A DNA stretch of 13,108 bases. Source: Dehalococcoidales bacterium. Lineage in GTDB: Bacteria; Chloroflexota; Dehalococcoidia; Dehalococcoidales; JAQTVP01. A model generated the notes under the pieces. That model was not told the DNA's origin, searched no databases, and saw only the letters and a list, made by a program, of their open reading frames with translations. How positions within the stretch are numbered: the stretch's first letter is position 1; each line of letters starts with the position of its first letter. Shown here in pieces: positions 6,750 to 13,108 of this stretch. The stretch lies in NCBI GenBank assembly GCA_028707015.1, contig JAQTVP010000026.1, positions 1 through 13,108 of the forward strand, read 5' to 3'. The translations under genes were made by a program, and so were the position numbers.

Positions 6750-6768
6750 GCCGCGTTGGATGAGCGGC
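6750..6768. repeat. GC-rich hairpin between hsp20 and the DUF2582 gene
   Basis: GCCGC (6750-6754) and GCGGC (6764-6768) form a perfect 5-bp GC stem around a 9-base loop. They lie inside a patch (about 6735-6770) clearly richer in G+C than the surrounding intergenic DNA; another GCCGCC occurs at 6735-6740. No T-run follows on either strand, so it is not a classic intrinsic terminator. It may be a transcript-stabilising stem or a remnant of other DNA. Confidence 0.45.
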
Positions 6769-6839
6769 TCAATTTAACCCAAAGACATCTCTTGCTTTCA
6801 CGAAAATTAAAATAATACAGTAGAAAGAAACTCTATTGA

Positions 6840-7337
6840 TTATTTGCTGGCTCTCTCTTTTTTCTTAGCTGAAACTGTAACTTTTTTCGGTTTAACTTCG
6901 GGTGCTTTAGCAATATCAATTTCAAGAACGCCATCTTCGTAGTTAGCTTCTATTTTATTGGCATCCACAGTTGACGGTAGAGTTATAGAACGGTAAAAAC
7001 TACCATAGGAACGTTCACAACTATAGTAATCCTCCTCTTTTATTTCGGTATCAGCCTTCTTTTCCCCTTTAATAGTCAATGTGTCACCAACAACCGAGAT
7101 GTCAATGTCTTCTGATTTAATTCCCGGCACCTCAGCTTTCACTATAAACTTATCATCCTTATCAAATACTTCGATAGCTGGCATCCATCCTTGCTCTAAC
7201 ATCGGCGTGCGTCTCCACGATGAAGGCCATTGCTGGCGTCCAAAAATATCATCAAACCGCCGTTCTAATGCCTCTAACTCGCGGAAAGGTCTCCACGGAA
7301 TCATCCCTGAGCTTGGTTTCCATCTTTCCATTGACAT
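6840..7337 (-). CDS. Hsp20/alpha-crystallin family small heat-shock protein
   Basis: A 165-residue ATP-independent holdase that forms large oligomers and keeps unfolding proteins soluble in the cytoplasm. An N-terminal arm (1-50) with WRPFRELEALERRFDDIF (15-32) is typical of bacterial class A sHsps. The alpha-crystallin domain spans about 53-146: MPAIEVFDKDDKFIVKAEVPG, the GDTLTIKGEKK strand, YGSFYRSITLP (111-121) and DGVLEI (135-140, the GxL signature). The C-terminal tail has a V-T-V (153-155) in place of the I-x-I docking motif and is Lys-rich. AAGGAG lies seven bases before the ATG (7345-7350). No CIRCE element (TTAGCACTC/GAGTGCTAA) is seen in the 77-bp gap to the upstream SIMPL gene, so heat control by HrcA is not supported. 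Confidence 0.95.
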   Translation of the reverse strand: MSMERWKPSSGMIPWRPFRELEALERRFDDIFGRQQWPSSWRRTPMLEQGWMPAIEVFDKDDKFIVKAEVPGIKSEDIDISVVGDTLTIKGEKKADTEIKEEDYYSCERSYGSFYRSITLPSTVDANKIEANYEDGVLEIDIAKAPEVKPKKVTVSAKKKERASK

Positions 7338-7414
7338 AATTAAACTCCTTTTTTATTAATCTATTTTTCCAAAATAAGTATTAATTTCACATTTTGTAGC
7401 TAGAATGATTTCTA

Positions 7415-8176
7415 TTATTCTAATATTGTATAGACTATTTGCACATCAATGTTTAATTTCAGATCTCCCGGACTAATTGGTGTCTCTTTCACTGATGCTC
7501 CCTCTGATATGCCTATTCCTTCTACCCTATACGGATATGAGATGCTTTCTGAGATATAAATAGGTTTCCCTAATGTAATTCCAGTCAGAGTAGCCATTTG
7601 GTCAGCCTTTGACTTAGCATCAGCTATTGCTTTGTCTCTAGCATCTTTACGGTATTCCGTCGGATCATCAATTGAAAAGCTAATACTGTTTATCCGGGTA
7701 AGATCCCCTCCAGCTTCAATTACAGCATCAATGATAGAACCGGTATTGGCTACTTCATGAATTTTAGCTGTTACCACATTAGTTACCCGGTAACCAACTA
7801 TGACCTCATCCTGCTTATCCGAATCCCATTTTGTCACCTGTTGAATGCTAAATTGTTGTGTCTGTATATCATTATCAGCAACTCCATTTTCTTGCAGAGC
7901 TGCCATTATCTTATTCATTGATTCTGCTGCTTCTGTTTGGGCTTCGGCTACACTCTGTCTAAGAGCAGATACCCCCAGCTGCAATATGGTGATATCAGGA
8001 GCAACAATTACCTCGCCATGACCATTAACCCAAACGCCTTTTTGCTGACTATTGGTATCAATAAATAAATCAGAGGCCAACTCTCCTCCGCTTGTACTAC
8101 TACAGGTACACCCAACTAATCCAGAGGAAATTATTATTAAAACTAGTCCTATTGTTAGTAAATATTTTTTACTCAT
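7415..8176 (-). CDS. SIMPL (DUF541) domain lipoprotein
   Basis: A 253-residue exported lipoprotein. The N-terminus is a clear lipoprotein signal: basic MSKK, a hydrophobic stretch (5-18) and the lipobox Leu20-Val21-Gly22-Cys23, with lipidation expected at Cys23. A short linker leads to the SIMPL domain (about 47-252), starting GVWVNGHGEVIVAPDITILQLGV, then QTQQFSIQQ, GYRVTNVV, AIADAKSKADQMATLTGI and a final Val-rich strand. Family members are periplasmic or surface proteins, some linked to oxidative stress resistance or signalling, but the molecular role is generally unknown. A purine-rich AGGGAGAG runs almost into the ATG (8177-8184), an unusually tight SD spacing. A four-copy octamer repeat lies 24 bp upstream. 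It is the first gene of the minus-strand series; Hsp20 follows after 77 bp. Confidence 0.88.
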   Translation of the reverse strand: MSKKYLLTIGLVLIIISSGLVGCTCSSTSGGELASDLFIDTNSQQKGVWVNGHGEVIVAPDITILQLGVSALRQSVAEAQTEAAESMNKIMAALQENGVADNDIQTQQFSIQQVTKWDSDKQDEVIVGYRVTNVVTAKIHEVANTGSIIDAVIEAGGDLTRINSISFSIDDPTEYRKDARDKAIADAKSKADQMATLTGITLGKPIYISESISYPYRVEGIGISEGASVKETPISPGDLKLNIDVQIVYTILE

Positions 8177-8200
8177 CTCTCCCTATCATTAACAACTATT

Positions 8201-8232
8201 ATTTATGTATTTATGTATTTATGTATTTATGT
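8201..8232. repeat. Octamer tandem repeat, ATTTATGT x4
   Basis: Four perfect, uninterrupted copies of ATTTATGT (ACATAAAT on the minus strand) occupy 32 bases between the putative promoter zone and the SD of the SIMPL lipoprotein gene. Such short tandem repeats can change copy number by replication slippage. Here a change would alter leader length or promoter spacing in steps of eight bases, not the coding frame. Confidence 0.9.
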
Positions 8233-8630
8233 AGCACCTATTCTAGCTATTAATTATGATAAAAATTATCTACATTTCCTTTATTTTTATTTTCCTCCGT
8301 CCAAACATTAATCCATGTCCTTTTGCCACAGCAAGACAATGCATCACAATTTTTACATACTGTAATCAATCACTAACATAAAATATTCACCAGTTGATAT
8401 TTTCCAAAAAAATTAGTATCTTAATTATTACAGAACTCTTATTTTCACATGATTATTTGTTAAATTTATTCTTGCGAACATACTTCAATATTTAAATAAA
8501 TATGAACATCTGTAAATCCTTCTTCTGGACAGTATTTCTAAATAAAACAGCTTATTATTATATTGATATTTAACTACTGATTTAGGATAGAAAAGATAAT
8601 TAAAAATAACTGATTTAAGCCTAGCCACTC

Positions 8631-8663
8631 TTAACAGATTGACCCTCTTCACTTATCTGTTAA
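8631..8663. promoter_or_regulatory. Perfect inverted repeat upstream of glgP (candidate operator/activator site)
   Basis: TTAACAGAT (8631-8639) and its exact reverse complement ATCTGTTAA (8655-8663) are separated by 15 bases, with arm centres 24 bp apart. The midpoint is near 8647, roughly 64 bp before a start site predicted from the TATAAT box, a position typical for an upstream activator. It could instead form an RNA hairpin with a 15-base loop, but a good T-run does not follow. Confidence 0.5.
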
Positions 8664-8698
8664 TCTTTCTGTGCTAAGTTTGAAAGATAAAGATAGAG

Positions 8699-8704
8699 TA
8701 TAAT
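8699..8704 (+). promoter_or_regulatory. Consensus -10 box of the glgP promoter
   Basis: TATAAT matches the sigma-70 -10 consensus exactly. The only TTGA-like hexamer nearby (TTGAAA, 8680-8685) is 13 bases away, too close for a normal -35, and the correctly spaced positions hold no -35-like sequence. A promoter with a good -10 and poor -35 usually needs an activator, which fits the inverted repeat upstream. The predicted leader is about 29 bases. Confidence 0.5.
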
Positions 8705-8739
8705 CTAATTAAGGGAAACGAATAAAAAGGAGCAATTCA

Positions 8740-10875
8740 TTGGTTATGCTAAAGATACCAAAACGGATCGGCAGATTAGATGAACTTGCCAATAATCTTT
8801 GGTGGAGCTGGCACGAAGAGGCACGTAATGTATTTCGTATGCTTGACTATCCACTTTGGAGAATAAATGGTCACAACCCCGTTAAACAATTATGTGACGT
8901 TAGCGAAAAAACATTACAGGCTGCAGCTAATGATCAATCATTTCTGACATGTTATGATTCGGTAATGTCACTTTTTGATGCTTATCTGGCATCTTCAAAT
9001 ACTTGGGGCATCATCAATTTCCCTGAATTAAGCAATGGGCCTATTGCCTATTTTTCCATGGAGTATGCGATACAAAACTCCCTGCCTATATATGCTGGCG
9101 GCTTAGGTATACTGGCTGGAGATATCTGCAAGGAGGCCAGCGATCTAGGTCTGCCATTAGTTGCCGTTGGATTCATCTATCCTCAGGGATATTTTCACCA
9201 AAATATATCAGAGGATGGGTGGCAACAAGAAATTTATCAGCAACTTATTTTCGAAGAATCACCAATAGAACGTGTATTTTCTACAGAAGGCAATCCTGTC
9301 ATCACCAAAGTTCAACTGGGTAATGATTTATTAAGCATAGGAGTATGGAAAGTCCAAGTTGGCCGCACAAAGCTTTACCTGTTGGATACCAATCTTGAGG
9401 AAAATCCGGCACATTACCGCCAATTGTCATCGCGCCTTTATGTTGCCGATCGAGAAGTACGCATACAGCAAGAAATTATTCTTGGAATTGGCGGTGTGCG
9501 TATTTTACGAACACTCGGTATAACTCCAAGCATATGGCACAGTAATGAAGGGCATACGGCTTTCATGATGCTGGAACGCATCCGAGAAGAAATAGCCAAT
9601 GGGAAACTTTTTGAAGAAGCAAAGAAAAATATACAAAGAACAACAGTATTTACTACTCATACCCCAATACTGGCAGGTCATGATATCTTTCCTACTTCAT
9701 TAATGGATCAGTATTTTAAAGAATACCAGAATAGTCTTTGTATCGACCGGAAAACATTTTTGCAGCTCGGACAACAAGATAAAAACACAAGTCAACCTTT
9801 TAATATGACAATACTGGCTATCAAACTGGCTGATAAGCGCTGTGCAGTGAGTCAGCTTCATGGAGAGATTACCCGAAAAATGTGGCGCGGACTTTGGCCA
9901 GATACACCTGAAAACCAGGTACCCATATCACACATTACCAATGGCATACACGTACCTACCTGGATTGCTCCGGAGCTGCTGCATCTCCTTAATAAATATC
10001 TTGGAGAGGATTGGATAAAAGAACACGATAATATTGCACTATGGGATAATATACAGAATATACCGGATAACGAGCTCTGGGAAACTCGCCAGCTATTAAA
10101 ACGTAAACTAGTAGCCATGATTTTAGATCGTGCTCAAAAACGATGGATTAGTGGTGAAGTAACCGCACACCAAGTATTAGTTATGGGAGCACTACTTGAC
10201 CCTGCTGTTTTAACCATTGCCTTCACCCGCCGTTTTACCGAGTACAAGCGACCATCATTAATATTCACTGACATAGCGCGTTTAAAACGAATCATTAATA
10301 ATCAATGGCGTCCGGTTCAAATTATATTCGCTGGCAAATCTCATCCTGCTGACTTTCCATCAAAATATCTCCTTCAGCACGTGTATGCTCTAGCCAAAGA
10401 TCGTGATTTTCAAGGGAGAATAGCTTTTATTGAAGATTATGACATGCATATGTCACGTTACCTCGTTCATGGAACAGACCTTTGGTTAAACAACCCGCAC
10501 CGTTTACGCGAAGCATGTGGTACTAGTGGCATGAAAGCTGCACTAAATGGTTCACTTCACTTAAGTATTTGTGATGGATGGTGGTGTGAAGGCTACAATG
10601 GCAGCAATGGCTGGACTATAGGTAATAGTGTCAACTTAGCAAATTCAGATGAGCAAGATAAAGCAGATGCTGAATCACTATATCACCTTTTAGAAGAAGA
10701 AATTATACCTTTATACTACACTCGAGACCGCAACGGCGTGCCCCATGGCTGGATTCGTATGATTAAAGAAGCAATGCGTACTATTACACCGATATTTTCT
10801 GCGCGGCGAATGCTCAAAGAATATGCAGAAAATATGTATATACCTGCGTCTCAGTCTTTAAAGAAAAAGGTATAG
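8740..10875 (+). CDS. glgP: Alpha-glucan (glycogen/maltodextrin) phosphorylase, GT35
   Basis: A 711-residue cytoplasmic enzyme that releases glucose-1-phosphate from the non-reducing ends of alpha-1,4-glucans with inorganic phosphate, using pyridoxal phosphate. It belongs to the shorter TIGR02094-type phosphorylases. An N-terminal region LDELANNLWWSWHEEARNVF (13-32) matches their DUF3417-like start. FSMEYAIQNSLPIYAGGLGILAGD (105-128), WHSNEGHTAFM (266-276), THTPILAGHDIF (306-317) and THIS-class ITNGIHVPTW (399-408) follow. The cofactor lysine is Lys599 in GTSGMKAALNG, followed by DGWWCEGYNGSNGW (612-625). Start: TTG at 8740 lies seven bases after AAGGAG (8727-8732), better placed than the in-frame ATG at 8746 (13 bases), so TTG is preferred. 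It is followed after 163 bp by malQ. Product is confident; chain-length preference is unknown. Confidence 0.95.
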   Translation: MVMLKIPKRIGRLDELANNLWWSWHEEARNVFRMLDYPLWRINGHNPVKQLCDVSEKTLQAAANDQSFLTCYDSVMSLFDAYLASSNTWGIINFPELSNGPIAYFSMEYAIQNSLPIYAGGLGILAGDICKEASDLGLPLVAVGFIYPQGYFHQNISEDGWQQEIYQQLIFEESPIERVFSTEGNPVITKVQLGNDLLSIGVWKVQVGRTKLYLLDTNLEENPAHYRQLSSRLYVADREVRIQQEIILGIGGVRILRTLGITPSIWHSNEGHTAFMMLERIREEIANGKLFEEAKKNIQRTTVFTTHTPILAGHDIFPTSLMDQYFKEYQNSLCIDRKTFLQLGQQDKNTSQPFNMTILAIKLADKRCAVSQLHGEITRKMWRGLWPDTPENQVPISHITNGIHVPTWIAPELLHLLNKYLGEDWIKEHDNIALWDNIQNIPDNELWETRQLLKRKLVAMILDRAQKRWISGEVTAHQVLVMGALLDPAVLTIAFTRRFTEYKRPSLIFTDIARLKRIINNQWRPVQIIFAGKSHPADFPSKYLLQHVYALAKDRDFQGRIAFIEDYDMHMSRYLVHGTDLWLNNPHRLREACGTSGMKAALNGSLHLSICDGWWCEGYNGSNGWTIGNSVNLANSDEQDKADAESLYHLLEEEIIPLYYTRDRNGVPHGWIRMIKEAMRTITPIFSARRMLKEYAENMYIPASQSLKKKV

Positions 10876-10930
10876 CTTTTTTAAATCGCTAACCTATAAA
10901 TTATACTAATTATCTAAGATTATAGCCATC

Positions 10931-10959
10931 TTGACAAAGAATAATGACACATATATATT
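10931..10959 (+). promoter_or_regulatory. Strong sigma-70-type promoter of malQ
   Basis: TTGACA (10931-10936, perfect -35) is followed after exactly 17 bases by TATATT (10954-10959, 5/6 to the -10 consensus). It lies in the gap between glgP and malQ, with a predicted start near 10966 and a leader of about 70 bases. malQ can therefore be transcribed independently of glgP; no convincing terminator separates the two, so read-through is also possible. Confidence 0.7.
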
Positions 10960-10983
10960 GAGTTTTTCTCTTTATACTTCGTT

Positions 10984-11029
10984 TCCGGACTACTAAAAGA
11001 GCTAAAGAGTATTTTACGAGTACCGGAGG
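10984..11029 (+). promoter_or_regulatory. Leader hairpin partly covering the malQ ribosome binding site
   Basis: In the predicted malQ leader, TCCGG (10984-10988) can pair with CCGGA (11023-11027) and, after a 2-base bulge, TACT (10991-10994) with AGTA (11019-11022). The SD GGAGG is at 11025-11029, so three of its five bases are in the stem. It lies nine bases before the GTG start. This suggests, but does not prove, control of translation by RNA folding. Confidence 0.4.
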
Positions 11030-11038
11030 TTATGGGGT

Positions 11039-13108
11039 GTGAATTCTTTTTCTGAAACTCATCTTCTAAACCAGTTAGCCTGCCTCTATGGAGTGCAGAC
11101 TAACTATTATGATGTTAACCACCATAAACATCAGACTTCTGAGGAAGCATTATTAAAAATTCTTCACTTACTGGGATCATCTGTTACAACCTTAGCAGAC
11201 GTTCCTTCAGCATTACGTGAGCAGCAACAAAAACTGTGGCAAAAAATATTAGAACCGATAACCATAGTCTGGAATAATGAGCCGCTGAAAATACAAATCA
11301 GGTTACCTTCAGCCATAGCTGAAGAGACTCTAAACGGCCACCTGATACTTAATACTGGTGAGCGGCAGAGTTTTACATGGAACGGAAGCACCTTGCCAAT
11401 CACGGAATCGGCCGAAGTAAATGGGATTCTGTATGTAGTTAAACAACTAACTATACTCGAAAATATTCCTTACGGATATCATAAATTCACCATGGGAGTA
11501 GCAAAATCTCTAGTTAATACATTCATTATTTCAGCACCTGAAAGGGCTTACCTGCCTCCAGACAAGCTGAAGCAACGAATGTGGGGGGTCTTTCTCCCCC
11601 TATATGCCCTATACAGTAAAAATAGCTATGGGAGCGGTGATTTCTCAGATTTAGAGTCACTGGTAAACTGGGTTGCCAAAATAGGGGGTAATGTTGTGGC
11701 AACCTTACCCTTATTAGCAAATTTCAATAATGAACTTTTTACACCTAGCCCTTATGCTCCATCCAGTCGCCTCCTATGGAATGAGTTTTATCTAAGCATT
11801 ACTAATATCCCGGAGCTTTCAAAATGTATTCCGGCGAAATCTTTGTTACAATTTTCATCATTCCGAAAAGAGTTGAAAACTTTGAATAATTTATCTCTAG
11901 TTGATTACAAACGGCAGATGATGCTGAAACGTCAAATATTAGAACATTTATGTAGTTTTTGTATTAAGCATACCCCTGATCGCCTTAAAAATCTTCAGCA
12001 CTTTGCTGAAACACATCCATTTGCTGAGGATTACGCTCGTTTCCAGGCTACTTTTGAGAGACAAGGTATTTCATGGCAATCATGGCCTGAGCCACTACGA
12101 AATGGTACCTTGAATGAAGGAGATTATACTGAAGAAGTAAAGGATTACCATCTGTATGTGCAATGGTTAGTTAATAATCAACTCAAGGATCTCTCGGAAA
12201 CAGCTTATAAAAACGATATACTACTGTATCTTGATTTACCATTAGGCGTTCATCTAAATGGTTATGATATGTGGCGATATCATAATTTATTTGCTACAGG
12301 AGCATCAGCAGGAGCACCACCGGATACTTTTTTTGCTGCTGGGCAGAAATGGGGATTTCCACCGCTACATCCCGAGGAAATAAGAAATCAGGGTTATCAA
12401 TACATAATCGCATGCTTACGAAATAACATGCGATATGCTGGTATTCTCAGACTTGATCATGTAATGAGTCTCCATCGACTCTTTTGGATACCAGATGGTA
12501 TGGATGCTGACCAAGGAGTATATGTACGTTACAAGGCTAAGGAACTTTATGCAATCTTAGCTCTAGAATCCTGGCGCAATAAGGTAATAATTGTCGGTGA
12601 AGATCTGGGTACTGTACCTGCTGAGGTTAGACTAAATATGGCCAAACATAACATCCATCGCATGTATATAATTAATTATGAGCTCAATTCTAATCCTCTA
12701 AAAGCCATTAAGCAGCCAAACATTAACTCCGTAGCCAGTCTTAATACACATGACATGCCTCCATTTGCCTCTTTCTGGCAAAGCCTTGATATTAAAGAGC
12801 GCATGGCATCAGGACAATTAAATAAGGCAAATGCCCAATTGGAGCAACATAACCGACAAGTCATCATAGATATTATTGCCAACTATTTACAGAGTGAAGG
12901 CTGGATCAAGGAATTCCCTTCAAATACACAGGATGCTTTTAGAGCTTGTTTATCTTTTCTAAGTGCCAGTTTGTCCAGGGTCGTTTTGGTTAATTTAGAG
13001 GATCTCTGGTTGGAGACCAATCCTCAGAATATACCGGGTATTCAAGAAAGTTATCCTAACTGGAAAAAAAAAGCTCGTTATAGCTTAGAAGTTTTATGTC
13101 AAATGCCT
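11039..13108 (+). CDS. malQ: 4-alpha-glucanotransferase (amylomaltase) MalQ, GH77, cut by right edge
   Basis: MalQ transfers alpha-1,4-glucan segments between maltodextrins, releasing glucose and making chains long enough for GlgP. The frame is open from GTG at 11039 to the window end, giving 690 visible residues. It is the long form with an extra N-terminal domain (about 1-165, starting LLNQLACLYGVQTNYYD). The GH77 core begins near RMWGVFLPLYAL (180-191) and includes GDFSDLESLVNW (200-211). Catalytic regions are GILRLDHVM with nucleophile Asp473, VGEDLGTVP with acid/base Glu521, and SLNTHD with transition-state-stabilising Asp572. The last visible residues, near GIQESYPNWKKKARYSLEVL, match the extreme C-terminus of the family, so little is missing. 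No ATG fits this frame; GTG follows GGAGG by nine bases, and an in-frame TAA at 11003 limits any upstream start. Product is confident. Confidence 0.95.
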   Translation, partial: MNSFSETHLLNQLACLYGVQTNYYDVNHHKHQTSEEALLKILHLLGSSVTTLADVPSALREQQQKLWQKILEPITIVWNNEPLKIQIRLPSAIAEETLNGHLILNTGERQSFTWNGSTLPITESAEVNGILYVVKQLTILENIPYGYHKFTMGVAKSLVNTFIISAPERAYLPPDKLKQRMWGVFLPLYALYSKNSYGSGDFSDLESLVNWVAKIGGNVVATLPLLANFNNELFTPSPYAPSSRLLWNEFYLSITNIPELSKCIPAKSLLQFSSFRKELKTLNNLSLVDYKRQMMLKRQILEHLCSFCIKHTPDRLKNLQHFAETHPFAEDYARFQATFERQGISWQSWPEPLRNGTLNEGDYTEEVKDYHLYVQWLVNNQLKDLSETAYKNDILLYLDLPLGVHLNGYDMWRYHNLFATGASAGAPPDTFFAAGQKWGFPPLHPEEIRNQGYQYIIACLRNNMRYAGILRLDHVMSLHRLFWIPDGMDADQGVYVRYKAKELYAILALESWRNKVIIVGEDLGTVPAEVRLNMAKHNIHRMYIINYELNSNPLKAIKQPNINSVASLNTHDMPPFASFWQSLDIKERMASGQLNKANAQLEQHNRQVIIDIIANYLQSEGWIKEFPSNTQDAFRACLSFLSASLSRVVLVNLEDLWLETNPQNIPGIQESYPNWKKKARYSLEVLCQMP

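Larger units (their letters stand above)
8177..8739. other. Long AT-rich divergent intergenic region
   Basis: This 563-bp gap separates the divergent SIMPL and glgP genes. On the SIMPL side it holds the octamer tandem repeat (8201-8232). On the glgP side it holds a perfect 9-bp inverted repeat (8631-8663), a TATAAT box (8699-8704) and an AAGGAG SD (8727-8732). A 9-base direct repeat ACTGATTTA occurs at 8576-8584 and 8609-8617. The middle, about 8240-8570, shows no reading frame with an SD, no strong hairpin with a T-run and no tRNA-like fold that I can see. An unannotated small RNA cannot be excluded. Confidence 0.6.

Noticed and set aside
6840..7414. HrcA/CIRCE heat-shock operator near the Hsp20 gene
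   Set aside because: No TTAGCACTC/GAGTGCTAA pair or close variant is present in the upstream gap.
7401..7422. Inverted repeat TAGAAT/ATTCTA at the end of the SIMPL gene as a terminator
   Set aside because: The arms are only six AT-rich bases, include the stop codon and are not followed by a T-run on the minus strand.
8201..8232. Octamer repeats as a CRISPR array or origin iterons
   Set aside because: There are no spacers between the copies, the unit is far too short for CRISPR, and no replication gene or DnaA-type boxes lie nearby.
8502..8573. Small reading frame of 23 codons in the glgP/SIMPL gap
   Set aside because: It has no SD, low complexity and no recognisable motif; chance frames of this size are expected in AT-rich DNA.
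8680..8704. TTGAAA and TATAAT as a complete glgP promoter
   Set aside because: Only 13 bases separate the boxes, too few for sigma-70 recognition; only the -10 is reported.
9858..10118. Minus-strand reading frame inside glgP
   Set aside because: It is the shadow of the well-conserved phosphorylase frame, and its product shows no recognisable family. The same applies to minus-strand frames at 11164-11403, 11526-11720 and 12676-12882 inside malQ.
10863..10883. AAAAAG...CTTTTTT around the glgP stop codon as an intrinsic terminator
   Set aside because: The stem would be almost entirely A-T with a six-base loop, too weak to count as a terminator.

Overview
The window is AT-rich bacterial DNA, gene-dense, with Shine-Dalgarno (SD) sites of the AGGAG type. 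It carries ordinary chromosomal housekeeping and stress genes plus an alpha-glucan (glycogen or maltodextrin) metabolism cluster. There are no RNA genes, insertion sequences, phage genes or CRISPR arrays that I can support. The gene mix is a free-standing pyruvate-kinase C-terminal-domain protein, a DUF5661 protein, MscL with a zinc-ribbon tail, a lipoprotein of the SIMPL family, a GH57 enzyme beside a GT-B glycosyltransferase, and a short-form glucan phosphorylase. It suggests a Gram-positive-like or Chloroflexota (Dehalococcoidia-like) anaerobe, but this is a weak taxonomic guess.

Layout. (1) Positions 1-874 (minus) hold most of argJ (arginine biosynthesis), cut by the left edge. It diverges from a plus-strand gene for a pyruvate kinase alpha/beta-domain protein (1004-1567), and the two promoters appear to share a palindromic -35 box. 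(2) From 8176 down to 1564, eight genes all read on the minus strand: SIMPL lipoprotein, Hsp20, a DUF2582 winged-helix protein, a GT-B glycosyltransferase, a GH57 glycosidase/transglycosidase, mscL, corA and a DUF5661 protein. The last converges on the pyruvate-kinase-domain gene and shares a 4-base stop-codon overlap with it. (3) A 563-bp AT-rich divergent intergenic region (8177-8739) holds a four-copy octamer repeat on the SIMPL side and a perfect inverted repeat plus a TATAAT box on the phosphorylase side. (4) On the plus strand, glgP (8740-10875, TTG start) is followed by malQ (11039 to the right edge, GTG start). malQ has its own near-consensus promoter and an SD partly buried in a predicted hairpin.

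How the genes fit together. The minus-strand GT-B enzyme and GH57 enzyme could build or remodel an alpha-1,4-glucan. GlgP (phosphorolysis to glucose-1-phosphate) and MalQ (disproportionation of short maltodextrins) would degrade and recycle it. Around this core sit envelope and stress functions: MscL for osmotic downshock, CorA for divalent metal uptake, and Hsp20 for protein protection. No canonical glgC (ADP-glucose pyrophosphorylase) or GH13 glgB (branching enzyme) is in the window, so the anabolic half is assigned by inference only.
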